Origin: Pseudomonas sp. B20(2017)
GTDB taxonomy: Bacteria > Pseudomonadota > Gammaproteobacteria > Pseudomonadales > Pseudomonadaceae
Reading direction: 5' to 3'
Assembly: GCF_002113125.1 (NCBI RefSeq)
Contig: NZ_NEJP01000023.1
Location: 39,559 to 103,558 of the forward strand
DNA length: 64,000 nucleotides
Within the stretch, counting starts at the first letter, position 1. Each line of letters starts with the position of its first letter. Below the pieces are notes generated by a model. The model was not told where the DNA came from. It searched no databases and worked only from the letters and a program-made list of their open reading frames with translations. Positions 56,707 through 64,000 of the stretch are shown in pieces. The position numbers and the translations under genes are program-made.

Positions 56707-58251
56707 ATGCGTACGAGTCTTTCGAACAACAACATCGCGCTGAATCTGCCTGCCTCTTCAACCCTCGACCACTCAGTGCCCGGTGACGGCATCACCGAAC
56801 CGCTGCAACTGAGCCCGCGTCTGCACAACAGTGACCTCGCACCGACCAGGGTCGAAGGACGGCGCTGGGGCAAATACAGCATCTTCGCCCTGTGGACCAA
56901 CGATGTGCACAACATCGCCAACTACTCGTTTGCCATCGGTCTGTACGCCCTGGGTCTGGGCGGCTGGCAGATTCTGCTGTCGCTGGGGATCGGCGCGGCG
57001 CTGGTGTATTTCTTCATGAACCTGTCCGGCTACATGGGGCAGAAAACCGGCGTGCCGTTTCCGGTCATCAGCCGGATCAGTTTCGGTATTCACGGGGCAC
57101 AGATTCCTGCATTGATCCGGGCGGTTATCGCCATCGCCTGGTTCGGCATTCAGACGTACCTGGCGTCGGTGGTGTTTCGCGTGTTGCTCACGGCGATCCA
57201 TCCCGGATTCGCCGATTACGACCACAACTCGATCCTCGGCCTGTCGAGCCTGGGCTGGGTGTGTTTCGTTGCGATCTGGTTCGTGCAGCTGGCGATCCTC
57301 GCCTACGGCATGGAAATGGTCCGCCGCTACGAAGCCTTCGCCGGGCCGGTGATTCTGCTGACCGTCGCCTGCCTCGCCGCGTGGATGTACACCCAGGCCA
57401 ACGCGACCATCGCCTGGTCAATCCGCGAACCGCTGACCGGCGGCGAGATGTGGCGCAACATCTTTGCCGGCGGCGCCTTGTGGCTGGCGATCTACGGGAC
57501 GCTGATTCTCAACTTCTGCGACTTCGCCCGTTCTTCACCGTGCCGCAAGACGATCAAGATCGGAAACTTCTGGGGCCTGCCGGTCAATATTCTGGTGTTC
57601 GCCGGGATCACCGTCCTGCTGTGCGGTGCGCAATTTCAGATCAACGGCCGGATCATCGAAAGCCCGACCGAGATCATCGCGTCGATCCCCAACACGTTCT
57701 TTCTGGTGCTCGGCTGCCTGGCGTTCCTGATCGTCACCGTGGCGGTGAACATCATGGCCAACTTCGTCGCCCCAGCCTTCGTGCTCAGCAACCTGGCGCC
57801 GAAATACCTGACCTTCCGCCGCGCCGGGCTGATCAGCGCAACGATTGCCGTGCTGATCCTGCCGTGGAATCTCTACAACAGCCCGCTGGTGATCGTGTAT
57901 TTCCTGTCCGGCCTCGGCGCCCTGCTCGGCCCGTTGTACGGCGTGATCATGGTCGACTACTGGCTGATCCGCAAAGGCCGGATCCACGTGCCGCAGTTGT
58001 ACAGTGAAAACCCGAACGGCGCGTATTACTACAGCCGCGGGGTCAACCTGCGGGCCGTGGCGGCGTTCATTCCGGCCGCGTTGATTGCCATCGTCCTGGC
58101 GCTGGTGCCGGGCTTCCACAGCGTATCGCCGTTCTCCTGGCTGATCGGCGCCGGCATTGCCGGGATGCTCTATCTGATCATCGCCAAACGCCAGCCGCAC
58201 TACGCCGATGTCGACGGTGAAGCCATCGCCGTCGACAACGTCAGCCACTGA
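56707..58251 (+). CDS. NCS1-family nucleobase/allantoin/hydantoin transporter
   Basis: 514 residues with 12 predicted membrane helices. A long N-terminal cytoplasmic tail leads to RRWGKYSIFALWTNDVHNIA, the NCS1 signature region, followed by helix 1 (NYSFAIGLYALGLGGWQILL). Later conserved parts are QKTGVPFPVISRISFGIHGA and YGVIMVDYWLIRKGRIHVPQ. NCS1 proteins import purines, pyrimidines, allantoin or hydantoins. Linkage to a racemase of the hydantoin/allantoin type favours a cyclic ureide. ATG 56707 follows CAGGAGCCTGCCGG. Confidence 0.9.
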   Translation: MRTSLSNNNIALNLPASSTLDHSVPGDGITEPLQLSPRLHNSDLAPTRVEGRRWGKYSIFALWTNDVHNIANYSFAIGLYALGLGGWQILLSLGIGAALVYFFMNLSGYMGQKTGVPFPVISRISFGIHGAQIPALIRAVIAIAWFGIQTYLASVVFRVLLTAIHPGFADYDHNSILGLSSLGWVCFVAIWFVQLAILAYGMEMVRRYEAFAGPVILLTVACLAAWMYTQANATIAWSIREPLTGGEMWRNIFAGGALWLAIYGTLILNFCDFARSSPCRKTIKIGNFWGLPVNILVFAGITVLLCGAQFQINGRIIESPTEIIASIPNTFFLVLGCLAFLIVTVAVNIMANFVAPAFVLSNLAPKYLTFRRAGLISATIAVLILPWNLYNSPLVIVYFLSGLGALLGPLYGVIMVDYWLIRKGRIHVPQLYSENPNGAYYYSRGVNLRAVAAFIPAALIAIVLALVPGFHSVSPFSWLIGAGIAGMLYLIIAKRQPHYADVDGEAIAVDNVSH

Positions 58252-58305
58252 ATCTTTTGGCGGCCCTTCGCGGGGCCGCAGAACCAACCGAAATAAGGAC
58301 TTCCC

Positions 58306-59034
58306 ATGCGAATTCTCGTGGTCAACGTCAACACCACCGAATCCATCACCCAGGCCATCGCCCGTTCGGCGCAGGCTGTCGCCTCGCCCGGCACCGAGAT
58401 TATCGGCCTGACGCCGCATTTCGGAGCCGATTCCGTCGAGGGCAATTTCGAAAGTTATCTGGCCGCCATCGCCGTGATGGACCGGGTGATGTCCTACGAC
58501 CAGCCGTTCGACGCGGTGATTCAGGCCGGCTACGGCGAGCACGGTCGCGAAGGTTTACAGGAATTGCTCAACGTGCCGGTGGTGGACATCACCGATGCGG
58601 CGGCCAGTACCGCGATGTTCCTCGGCCACGCCTATTCGGTGGTCACTACGCTGGATCGCACGGTGCCGCTGATCGAGGATCGGCTGAAACTGTCCGGCCT
58701 GTGGGACCGCTGCGCCTCGGTACGCGCCAGTGGCCTGGCGGTTCTGGAACTGGAACACGAGCCGCAGCGGGCGCTGGAAGCGATCGTGCATCAGGCGGAA
58801 CTGGCGGTGACTCAGGATAAAGCCGAAGTGATTTGCCTGGGTTGCGGCGGCATGGCCGGGCTCGACGAGAAGATCCGTCAGCGCACCGGAGTGCCGGTGG
58901 TGGATGGCGTCACTGCGGCCGTGACCATCGCCGAATCGCTGGTGCGACTGGGGCTGTCGACATCCAAGGTGCGCACGTATGCGACGCCGCGTCCGAAAAC
59001 CATCATCGGCTGGCCAGCTCGTTTTGCGCGTTGA
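58306..59034 (+). CDS. Hydantoin/allantoin racemase-like protein with one catalytic Cys replaced
   Basis: 242 residues of the Asp/Glu/hydantoin racemase superfamily (MRILVVNVNTTESITQAIAR). Known hydantoin racemases use two cysteines near residues 76 and 181. Here the first position is glycine (DAVIQAGYGEHG, Gly75), while the second is kept (VICLGCGGMAGL, Cys180). A two-base racemase mechanism therefore looks impaired, and the protein may catalyse another reaction on the same substrate class. AAGGA precedes the ATG. It follows the transporter by 54 bp and overlaps the convergent LysR gene by 32 bp. Confidence 0.85.
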   Translation: MRILVVNVNTTESITQAIARSAQAVASPGTEIIGLTPHFGADSVEGNFESYLAAIAVMDRVMSYDQPFDAVIQAGYGEHGREGLQELLNVPVVDITDAAASTAMFLGHAYSVVTTLDRTVPLIEDRLKLSGLWDRCASVRASGLAVLELEHEPQRALEAIVHQAELAVTQDKAEVICLGCGGMAGLDEKIRQRTGVPVVDGVTAAVTIAESLVRLGLSTSKVRTYATPRPKTIIGWPARFAR

Positions 59035-59944
59035 ACCGTTCGGCAAGGCCCAGGGTTGAAAACTGCTCGATGACAAAATCGACGAACGCCCGGGTCTTGC
59101 CCGGCAGCAGTTTGTGTTCGGCGTAATAGATGGAAATGTTGCCGTCGTCGACGTACCAGTCCGGCAGGACCCGCTGCAAAGTCCCCGTCTCTAAATAGCC
59201 GACAGCAAACGGCATACTCACCAGCGCAATCCCCAACCCCTGCGCCGCCGTGGCGCAGGCGGCTTCGGAATCACTCATGGTCATTCGTGCCTTGAGGGTC
59301 AGCGGGCTGTGTTGCCGGGTGCGATGCGTCAACTGCCAGGAGCGCACACGCCCGGTTTGCGGTGAGCGGATCAGGATGCCGTCGTGCAACTTGAGGTCAT
59401 CCGGCTCGCTGATCGGCGCGTGCCAATCCAGATAATCCTTGGAAGCCACCAACACCCGATGCGCCGGTGTCAGCCTGCGCGCCACCACGCCTTGGGGCAG
59501 TTCGAAGCCTCCGCCAATCGCCGCATCGAAACCCTGGCCGATCAGATCGACCTGTCGGTTATCAAAGTGCCAGTCCGGGTTGATTGCCGGAAATCTTTTC
59601 AGGAACTCCCCCAGCAACGGCACGATGTACAAACGGCCGAACACCGTGCCCATGCTTACTTTCAGCGTACCCGCCGGTTGGCCGCCGGCGCTGGCCAGAT
59701 TGTTCACCGCGTTCTGGATGGTGGTCAGACTGCCGCTGACCTCACTCAGAAACAATTGCCCCGCCTCCGTCAGGGTCAATCTTCGAGTGCTACGCTGGAA
59801 CAGCCTCACGCCGAGGCGCGCTTCCAGTTTCGCCACGCTTTTACCCACGGCGGCCGGTGTCAAGCTCAGGCGGCGCGCAGCCTCGGCAAAGCTGCCGACT
59901 TCGGCGCTGCGCACAAAGCATTCGATACTGCTGAAGGTTTCCAT
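59003..59944 (-). CDS. LysR-family transcriptional regulator
   Basis: 313 residues. The N-terminal winged helix begins METFSSIECFVRSAEVGSFA and includes EAARRLSLTPAAVGKSVAKL and LFQRSTRRLTLTEAG. The C-terminal effector-binding domain has AAIGGGFELPQGVVARRLTP. ATG 59944 is the family start; the longer reading adds non-conserved residues. It is divergent from the SDR gene at 60070, its most likely target, with a TAAAC-N5-GTTTA dyad in between. Confidence 0.9.
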   Translation of the reverse strand: METFSSIECFVRSAEVGSFAEAARRLSLTPAAVGKSVAKLEARLGVRLFQRSTRRLTLTEAGQLFLSEVSGSLTTIQNAVNNLASAGGQPAGTLKVSMGTVFGRLYIVPLLGEFLKRFPAINPDWHFDNRQVDLIGQGFDAAIGGGFELPQGVVARRLTPAHRVLVASKDYLDWHAPISEPDDLKLHDGILIRSPQTGRVRSWQLTHRTRQHSPLTLKARMTMSDSEAACATAAQGLGIALVSMPFAVGYLETGTLQRVLPDWYVDDGNISIYYAEHKLLPGKTRAFVDFVIEQFSTLGLAERFNAQNELASR

Positions 59945-59955
59945 GGCCACCACTC

Positions 59956-59970
59956 TAAACTTTTGGTTTA
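59956..59970. promoter_or_regulatory. Candidate LysR operator dyad
   Basis: TAAACTTTTGGTTTA, arms TAAAC/GTTTA, 12 bp before the LysR start in the intergenic region shared with the SDR gene. It suits an autoregulatory LysR site. Confidence 0.45.
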
Positions 59971-60069
59971 CACAGACTATAGCAACCACGGTCTACCCGC
60001 CTATTGGCGGGGGGCAGATACTCGACACCACACCAAGGCAGCCTGCCTTGAAACTTCTGGAGATCGAAC

Positions 60070-60816
60070 ATGACCACTCACCACCTCAGCGGTAAAGTCG
60101 CTCTGATTCAAGGCGGCTCTCGCGGCATCGGTGCCGCCATCGTCAAACGCCTGGCCGCTGAAGGCGCCGCGGTTGCCTTTACCTACGTCAGCTCCGCCGC
60201 CAAGGCTGAAGAACTGCAAAACAGCATCACCGCCACCGGCGGCAAAGCCTTGGCGATCAAGGCTGACAGCGCCGATGCCGGCGCCATCCGCAACGCGGTG
60301 AACGCCACTGTCGAAACCTTTGGCCGCCTCGACATCCTGGTCAATAACGCCGGTGTGTTGGCCGTCGCGCCGCTGGAAGACTTCAAACTGGAAGACTTCG
60401 ACCAGACTCTGGCAATCAACGTACGCAGCGTGTTCATCGCCAGCCAGGAAGCCGCCAAACACATGGGCGAAGGCTCGCGCATCATCAACATCGGCAGCAC
60501 CAACGCCGATCGTATGCCCTTCGCCGGTGGCGGCGTGTATGCGATGAGCAAGTCCGCCCTGGTCGGCCTGACCAAAGGCCTGGCCCGCGACCTCGGCCCA
60601 CGCGGCATCACCATCAACAACGTGCAGCCCGGCCCGGTCGATACCGACATGAACCCGGCTCACGGCGAGTTCGCCGACAGCCTGATCCCATTGATGGCGG
60701 TGGGTCGCTACGGCAAGGCCGAAGAGATCGCCAGCTTCGTTGCCTACCTGGCAAGTCCGGAGGCCGGTTACATCACCGGTGCGAGCCTGACCATCGATGG
60801 TGGTTTCGGCGCCTGA
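60070..60816 (+). CDS. SDR-family NAD(P)-dependent oxidoreductase
   Basis: 248 residues. The cofactor motif is IQGGSRGIGAAIVKRLAAEG (residues 13-32), followed by VNNAGVLAVAPLED and the active site INIGSTNADRMPF ... YAMSK (Ser, then YxxxK). The C-terminal segment ASPEAGYITGASLTIDGGFG is typical of FabG-like enzymes. It is divergent from a LysR regulator and monocistronic, so a fatty-acid role is unlikely. The substrate is unknown. GGAG lies 8 bases before the ATG. Confidence 0.9.
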   Translation: MTTHHLSGKVALIQGGSRGIGAAIVKRLAAEGAAVAFTYVSSAAKAEELQNSITATGGKALAIKADSADAGAIRNAVNATVETFGRLDILVNNAGVLAVAPLEDFKLEDFDQTLAINVRSVFIASQEAAKHMGEGSRIINIGSTNADRMPFAGGGVYAMSKSALVGLTKGLARDLGPRGITINNVQPGPVDTDMNPAHGEFADSLIPLMAVGRYGKAEEIASFVAYLASPEAGYITGASLTIDGGFGA

Positions 60817-60839
60817 TTGATCAGATGGTCGATAACGAA

Positions 60840-60877
60840 AAACGCCGCCCCTCCTTTGACAGAGGGGCGGCGTTTTT
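60840..60877. terminator. Bidirectional terminator between SDR and HAD genes
   Basis: AAACGCCGCCCCTC (60840-60853) pairs with GAGGGGCGGCGTTT (60862-60875) around an 8-base loop, with A on one side and T on the other. Confidence 0.94.
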
Positions 60878-60892
60878 ATGTCGGCGGTTTGA

Positions 60893-61588
60893 TCAGGCCC
60901 AGTCGAGCGCCGGCAATCCGCATGCACTCGGCGTGAACGCTTTCAACGTACGAAGAATCCCGTCGGCGTGTGCGTATTTTTCATCGGCCATGGCGGCATC
61001 CGGAATGGCAATGGCGGTCATGCCGGCTGCTTTCGCTGCCGTCACGCCGAAGGGTGAGTCTTCGAACACCAGGCAATCTTCCGGCGCTACACCCAGGCGG
61101 CGCGCGGCGGTGAGGAAGATGTCCGGCGCAGGCTTGGCGGCGCCGACTTCCGGGTCGTCAGCGGTGACGATGAAGTCGAACAACGCGAACCAGTCGCGGT
61201 GCAACGTGGTTTTCTGACCGAACGACTGACGCGATGAACTGGTGCCGACCGCAATCGGAATGTTGTGCGCCTTGAGGTGACGGATCAGCTCCTCGGCGCC
61301 CGGCATCGCTTGCGCGGTGGGAAAGCGCTCGCGCATCAGCGGCTCGCGAATCACCAGAAACTCTTCGGCGGTGATCGGCAGGTCCAGCGCCTCGACCACA
61401 TAACGCGCCAGGTCGCCCGCGCCACGGCCGATGATGTTCTGCTTGATGCTCCAGTCGAAGGTGCGCCCGTAACGCTCGGCAATCAGCGAGGTGACCTCGG
61501 TGTAGATGCCTTCAGTGTCCAGCAGCAAACCGTCCATATCGAAAATCACGGCCTTGATCGGGCCGAACGCCTTCAGCGGTGCATTCAT
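60893..61588 (-). CDS. HAD-superfamily hydrolase (beta-phosphoglucomutase/phosphatase-like)
   Basis: 231 residues. Motif I is AVIFDMDGLLLDTEGIYTEV, with a helical cap (about 25-95). Motif II is PIAVGTSSSRQSF, motif III the lysine in GAAKPAPDIFL, and motif IV VFEDSPFGVTAAKAAGMTAI. It resembles small sugar-phosphate phosphatases such as YniC-like or GS1-like proteins. The start is uncertain: ATG 61588 (MNAPLKAFG), with in-frame ATGs at 61591 and 61612. It is convergent with the SDR gene and divergent from the Rhs gene. Confidence 0.87.
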   Translation of the reverse strand: MNAPLKAFGPIKAVIFDMDGLLLDTEGIYTEVTSLIAERYGRTFDWSIKQNIIGRGAGDLARYVVEALDLPITAEEFLVIREPLMRERFPTAQAMPGAEELIRHLKAHNIPIAVGTSSSRQSFGQKTTLHRDWFALFDFIVTADDPEVGAAKPAPDIFLTAARRLGVAPEDCLVFEDSPFGVTAAKAAGMTAIAIPDAAMADEKYAHADGILRTLKAFTPSACGLPALDWA

Positions 61589-61837
61589 CATCGGATCCGT
61601 TATCAAAGACATCCCGGGCGGCGCGGGTAGCGCCGCTGCTCGGATCTGATTAAAGGGTTCAGCAGCATAACGAGCGCGGCCAAGGTTGAGCAACGGGCAA
61701 TGTCGGTTGTCCGCCGAACGCCCTCCCGCACATTTAGAGAATCGCCCTACAGACATCGCCTACTCGGCTGACTTCTTTCCTGTTTGATCCCCCGCAAAGT
61801 TTCGCGCCATTCCCCTGATGCGCGCGAGTGACTGCGA

Positions 61838-64000
61838 ATGCTTCCATCTGACCAACTCCTGAAACTGAACAACAGCATTGGTTTGCTGGTGGTCGCTGCG
61901 CTGAACCCTGATCAGCCCGACGTCGAAAAGCTGTTTCAGGAGTTTCGCCTTTGCCTCAATAACTATGACGCCTGGGCCGAGCAGTTCTGGACGGGCACCG
62001 CGCTGGCTGTCGAGCAAGTGTTCCAGGTCGGCAACGATGTCCGGCTCAGTGCACCGGTTGCCAGCCGCAAGCCCATCAGTTCCTCCGTGGCCATGTGTTC
62101 CGCCAGCGGCTCCCTGACGCTGGTACACATGTTCGAAGCCGCGCGGTTCGTGCCGATCGGCGACACACCGGTGATCCTTGAACCGGTCATTTCCGATGTC
62201 GACGGCGTTTTGGGTTTTGGCGAGCCGCGGCGTTACACCATTGGCCCCAGCGGCATTCTCGAGGTCAGCGACTGCGACCGGGGCCAGCGTTATCGCATCA
62301 CCTTCTTTCCCGATGTTTCCACCGCGCATATCCAGACGTTGTATGCCTCGTATCAGGGGCTTATCGATGGCCTGGAAAAATGGTTACGTGAGGAATGGGT
62401 CGGGTTTCAACCGCAATGGGCCGAGTTTTCCAGCGCGGGTTTTCTGGAGCGTTACGGTCAGTTGCAGCAAGCCGACTGGCGCGGTTTCGAAACGGCGCTG
62501 AATGGCGTCTGGGATGACGTGAAACAGCTGTTCGCCCTGCTCGCCGACTTGCAGGCCAACAGCGAAAAACTTCTGCAATACCTGTCCAGCGTCGAGCTGG
62601 AAGCCTTGCTCGAGGCCTCCTCCGAGGCCATCGCCAATGGCCTGCTGATGCTCAGCGACGAACCGCTGCTGTTCATTCATCTGGCGGCCTTCACCAGTTG
62701 GCTGAAGATGCTGCCACCGCAGTATCTGGCCGAGGTGGTGGCTGAAGTTCGGGTTGAATTGCTGATCGGTTTTCTGTTGATGCGCGTGTCGGCGGGCATG
62801 GGGGTGCCGCTGCGGTTGAGCGCCAAGGTGCTCGGCAAGATCAAGTCGCCGCGCGCCCGGGAATGGCTGGCGGCTTCGGCCTTGCGGCTGGCGGAGCTGA
62901 CCTCGGCGCCCGATCTGACCCGGCATGCGGGCGTTTTGAAACCGCTGGTGGTCAATGCACATCCGGCACCGCTGCGGCCGACACCTGCCATTCCGCTGGA
63001 GATTCGCACGGCGGATGCGCAGGTACTGACGGTGCCCAATCCGGCGGCCGTTGCGCGTGACAAGTCCCACGGCATGACGCGAATGGAGCGGCATGAGCCT
63101 CGGGATGACGCTTCGGATCAGGCGAAAAATCCCAACGGTGACAGCGCCGATTGTGCGCCGCTGACCTGCACCAACGGCTGTCCGGTGTCGATGGTCACCG
63201 GCGAAGAGCTGCTGACGCTGACTGACGGCGTGCTCGATGGGCTGCTGCCGTTTGAGTTCAGCCGGTTGTATCGCACCAGTGCGGCCGAGATTGATGTCGG
63301 GTTGGGGTTTGGCTGGAGTCATTCGCTGGCGCATCGGCTGGAAGTTGATGGCGATGGCGTGGTCTGGGTTGACCATGAGAACCGGCGCACGCGGTTTCCG
63401 TTACCGAGCGTTGAGCGTCCGGCGATTCACAACAGCTTGTCGCGGGCGGCGATCTTTTTGGGGGATGAGCCGGAGGAGCTGATTGTTGCGCTGGCGGGGG
63501 ACGCGGCGCGGTTTTATCACTTTCGGGCTGGGCGTCTTACCACTATCAGCGATGCGTACGGCAATCGTCTGACGGTGCAGCGGGATTTTTCCGACCGTGT
63601 GCAGCGCCTGGATAACGGCGCTGGCCGTTCCTTGTTGTTGCGCTATGAGCGGGCGCATCTGGTCGCGGTCGATTATCAGGTTTGGCGCGAGGCGGCCTGG
63701 CGTACCGAGCAGACGCTGGCCAGTTACCGCTTTGATGCGCGTCATCGATTGATCGAGGCGTCGAACGCGGTCGGCGAGACCGAGCGTTACGACTACGACG
63801 ACCGGCACGTCATCCTGCAACGTCAACTGAGCGGTGGCGCGAGCTTCTTCTGGGAGTGGGAGCGTGCTGGCAAGGCGGCGCGCTGCGTGCGGCATTGGGC
63901 GTCGTTTTCGCAGATGGACACGCGCTACGTCTGGGATGACGCCGGCAGCGTCACGGTGCATTACGTCGATGGGACTGAGGAAACCTACGTCCACGATGAC
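61838..64000 (+). CDS. Rhs-type protein, N-terminal part (continues beyond 64000)
   Basis: An open frame of 721 codons from ATG 61838 (MLPSDQLLKLNNSIGLLVVA) with no stop before the window end. An in-frame TGA at 61829 fixes the start region. Residues 1-430 are a helical N-terminal region with an amphipathic/hydrophobic stretch (VELLIGFLLMRVSAGMGVPL). A cysteine-rich switch DCAPLTCTNGCPVSMVTGEE near 445 opens the DUF6531-like entry. YD-type beta-repeats follow (ISDAYGNRLTVQRDF, ASNAVGETERYDYDDRHVI). The toxic tip and any immunity gene lie outside. No PAAR motif is seen. Type VI or contact-dependent toxin delivery is likely but unproven. Confidence 0.82.
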   Translation, partial: MLPSDQLLKLNNSIGLLVVAALNPDQPDVEKLFQEFRLCLNNYDAWAEQFWTGTALAVEQVFQVGNDVRLSAPVASRKPISSSVAMCSASGSLTLVHMFEAARFVPIGDTPVILEPVISDVDGVLGFGEPRRYTIGPSGILEVSDCDRGQRYRITFFPDVSTAHIQTLYASYQGLIDGLEKWLREEWVGFQPQWAEFSSAGFLERYGQLQQADWRGFETALNGVWDDVKQLFALLADLQANSEKLLQYLSSVELEALLEASSEAIANGLLMLSDEPLLFIHLAAFTSWLKMLPPQYLAEVVAEVRVELLIGFLLMRVSAGMGVPLRLSAKVLGKIKSPRAREWLAASALRLAELTSAPDLTRHAGVLKPLVVNAHPAPLRPTPAIPLEIRTADAQVLTVPNPAAVARDKSHGMTRMERHEPRDDASDQAKNPNGDSADCAPLTCTNGCPVSMVTGEELLTLTDGVLDGLLPFEFSRLYRTSAAEIDVGLGFGWSHSLAHRLEVDGDGVVWVDHENRRTRFPLPSVERPAIHNSLSRAAIFLGDEPEELIVALAGDAARFYHFRAGRLTTISDAYGNRLTVQRDFSDRVQRLDNGAGRSLLLRYERAHLVAVDYQVWREAAWRTEQTLASYRFDARHRLIEASNAVGETERYDYDDRHVILQRQLSGGASFFWEWERAGKAARCVRHWASFSQMDTRYVWDDAGSVTVHYVDGTEETYVHDD

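Noticed and set aside
61760..62329. Open frame on the minus strand opposite the Rhs start
   Set aside because: The plus-strand frame is open for 721 codons with Rhs-like content; the opposite frame has no recognisable features.

Overview
The window looks like chromosome of a fluorescent Pseudomonas (P. fluorescens group, not P. aeruginosa). The signs are OprF, SigX, CmpX and CfrX in order, the rmf leader, an AcnD/PrpF-type methylcitrate cluster, high-GC codon use, and two abundant families of extragenic REP-like palindromes. The order cysH-thrH-pabB ... ppsR-ppsA-hydrolase-rraA-cmaX-cfrX-cmpX-sigX-oprF-cobA-nitrate reductase-nirD-nirB-kinase-nasA-nasT-nasS follows the conserved Pseudomonas core layout. 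No tRNA, rRNA, CRISPR array, insertion sequence or prophage was seen.

Layout. 1-908: 5' part of smc (minus). 911-7997: a GntR regulator divergent from the purine-catabolism operon xdhA-xdhB-xdhC-guaD. 8273-10575: a second GntR divergent from a BenE-family transporter. 10629-19698: yggL, dacB, a diguanylate cyclase, rlmKL, rmf with a structured leader, and pyrD. 19789-31526: the assimilatory nitrate region, nasS-nasT, nasA-kinase/phosphatase, and nirB-nirD-nitrate reductase-cobA. 31602-36075: oprF, sigX, cmpX, cfrX, cmaX-like transporter, rraA. 36302-40754: hydrolase, ppsA and divergent ppsR. 40889-49540: the propionate operon gntR-prpB-prpC-acnD-prpF-prpD. 49838-52901: a retropepsin / membrane protein / ATP-grasp ligase operon. 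53135-56127: pabB, thrH, cysH. 56707-60816: NCS1 transporter, racemase-like protein, LysR, SDR. 60893-64000: a HAD phosphatase and the start of a large Rhs-type protein that runs off the window.

The strongest system-level observation is regulatory. Each of the three nitrate transcription units (nasST, nasA-kinase, nirBD-nitrate reductase-cobA) starts with a sigma-54 promoter match, then two small hairpins with six-base loops of the form AANGRY, then an intrinsic terminator whose 5' arm overlaps the 3' arm of the second hairpin. This is the architecture expected for antitermination by an ANTAR protein, and the ANTAR protein NasT is encoded in the cluster. A leader in front of nasST implies NasT also controls its own operon.

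Other regulatory signals are operator-like palindromes at the xdh, BenE, prp, NCS1 and LysR/SDR promoters, a four-hairpin leader before rmf, and a perfect hairpin between acnD and prpF. All calls come from reading sequence and ORF translations; no database search was run.
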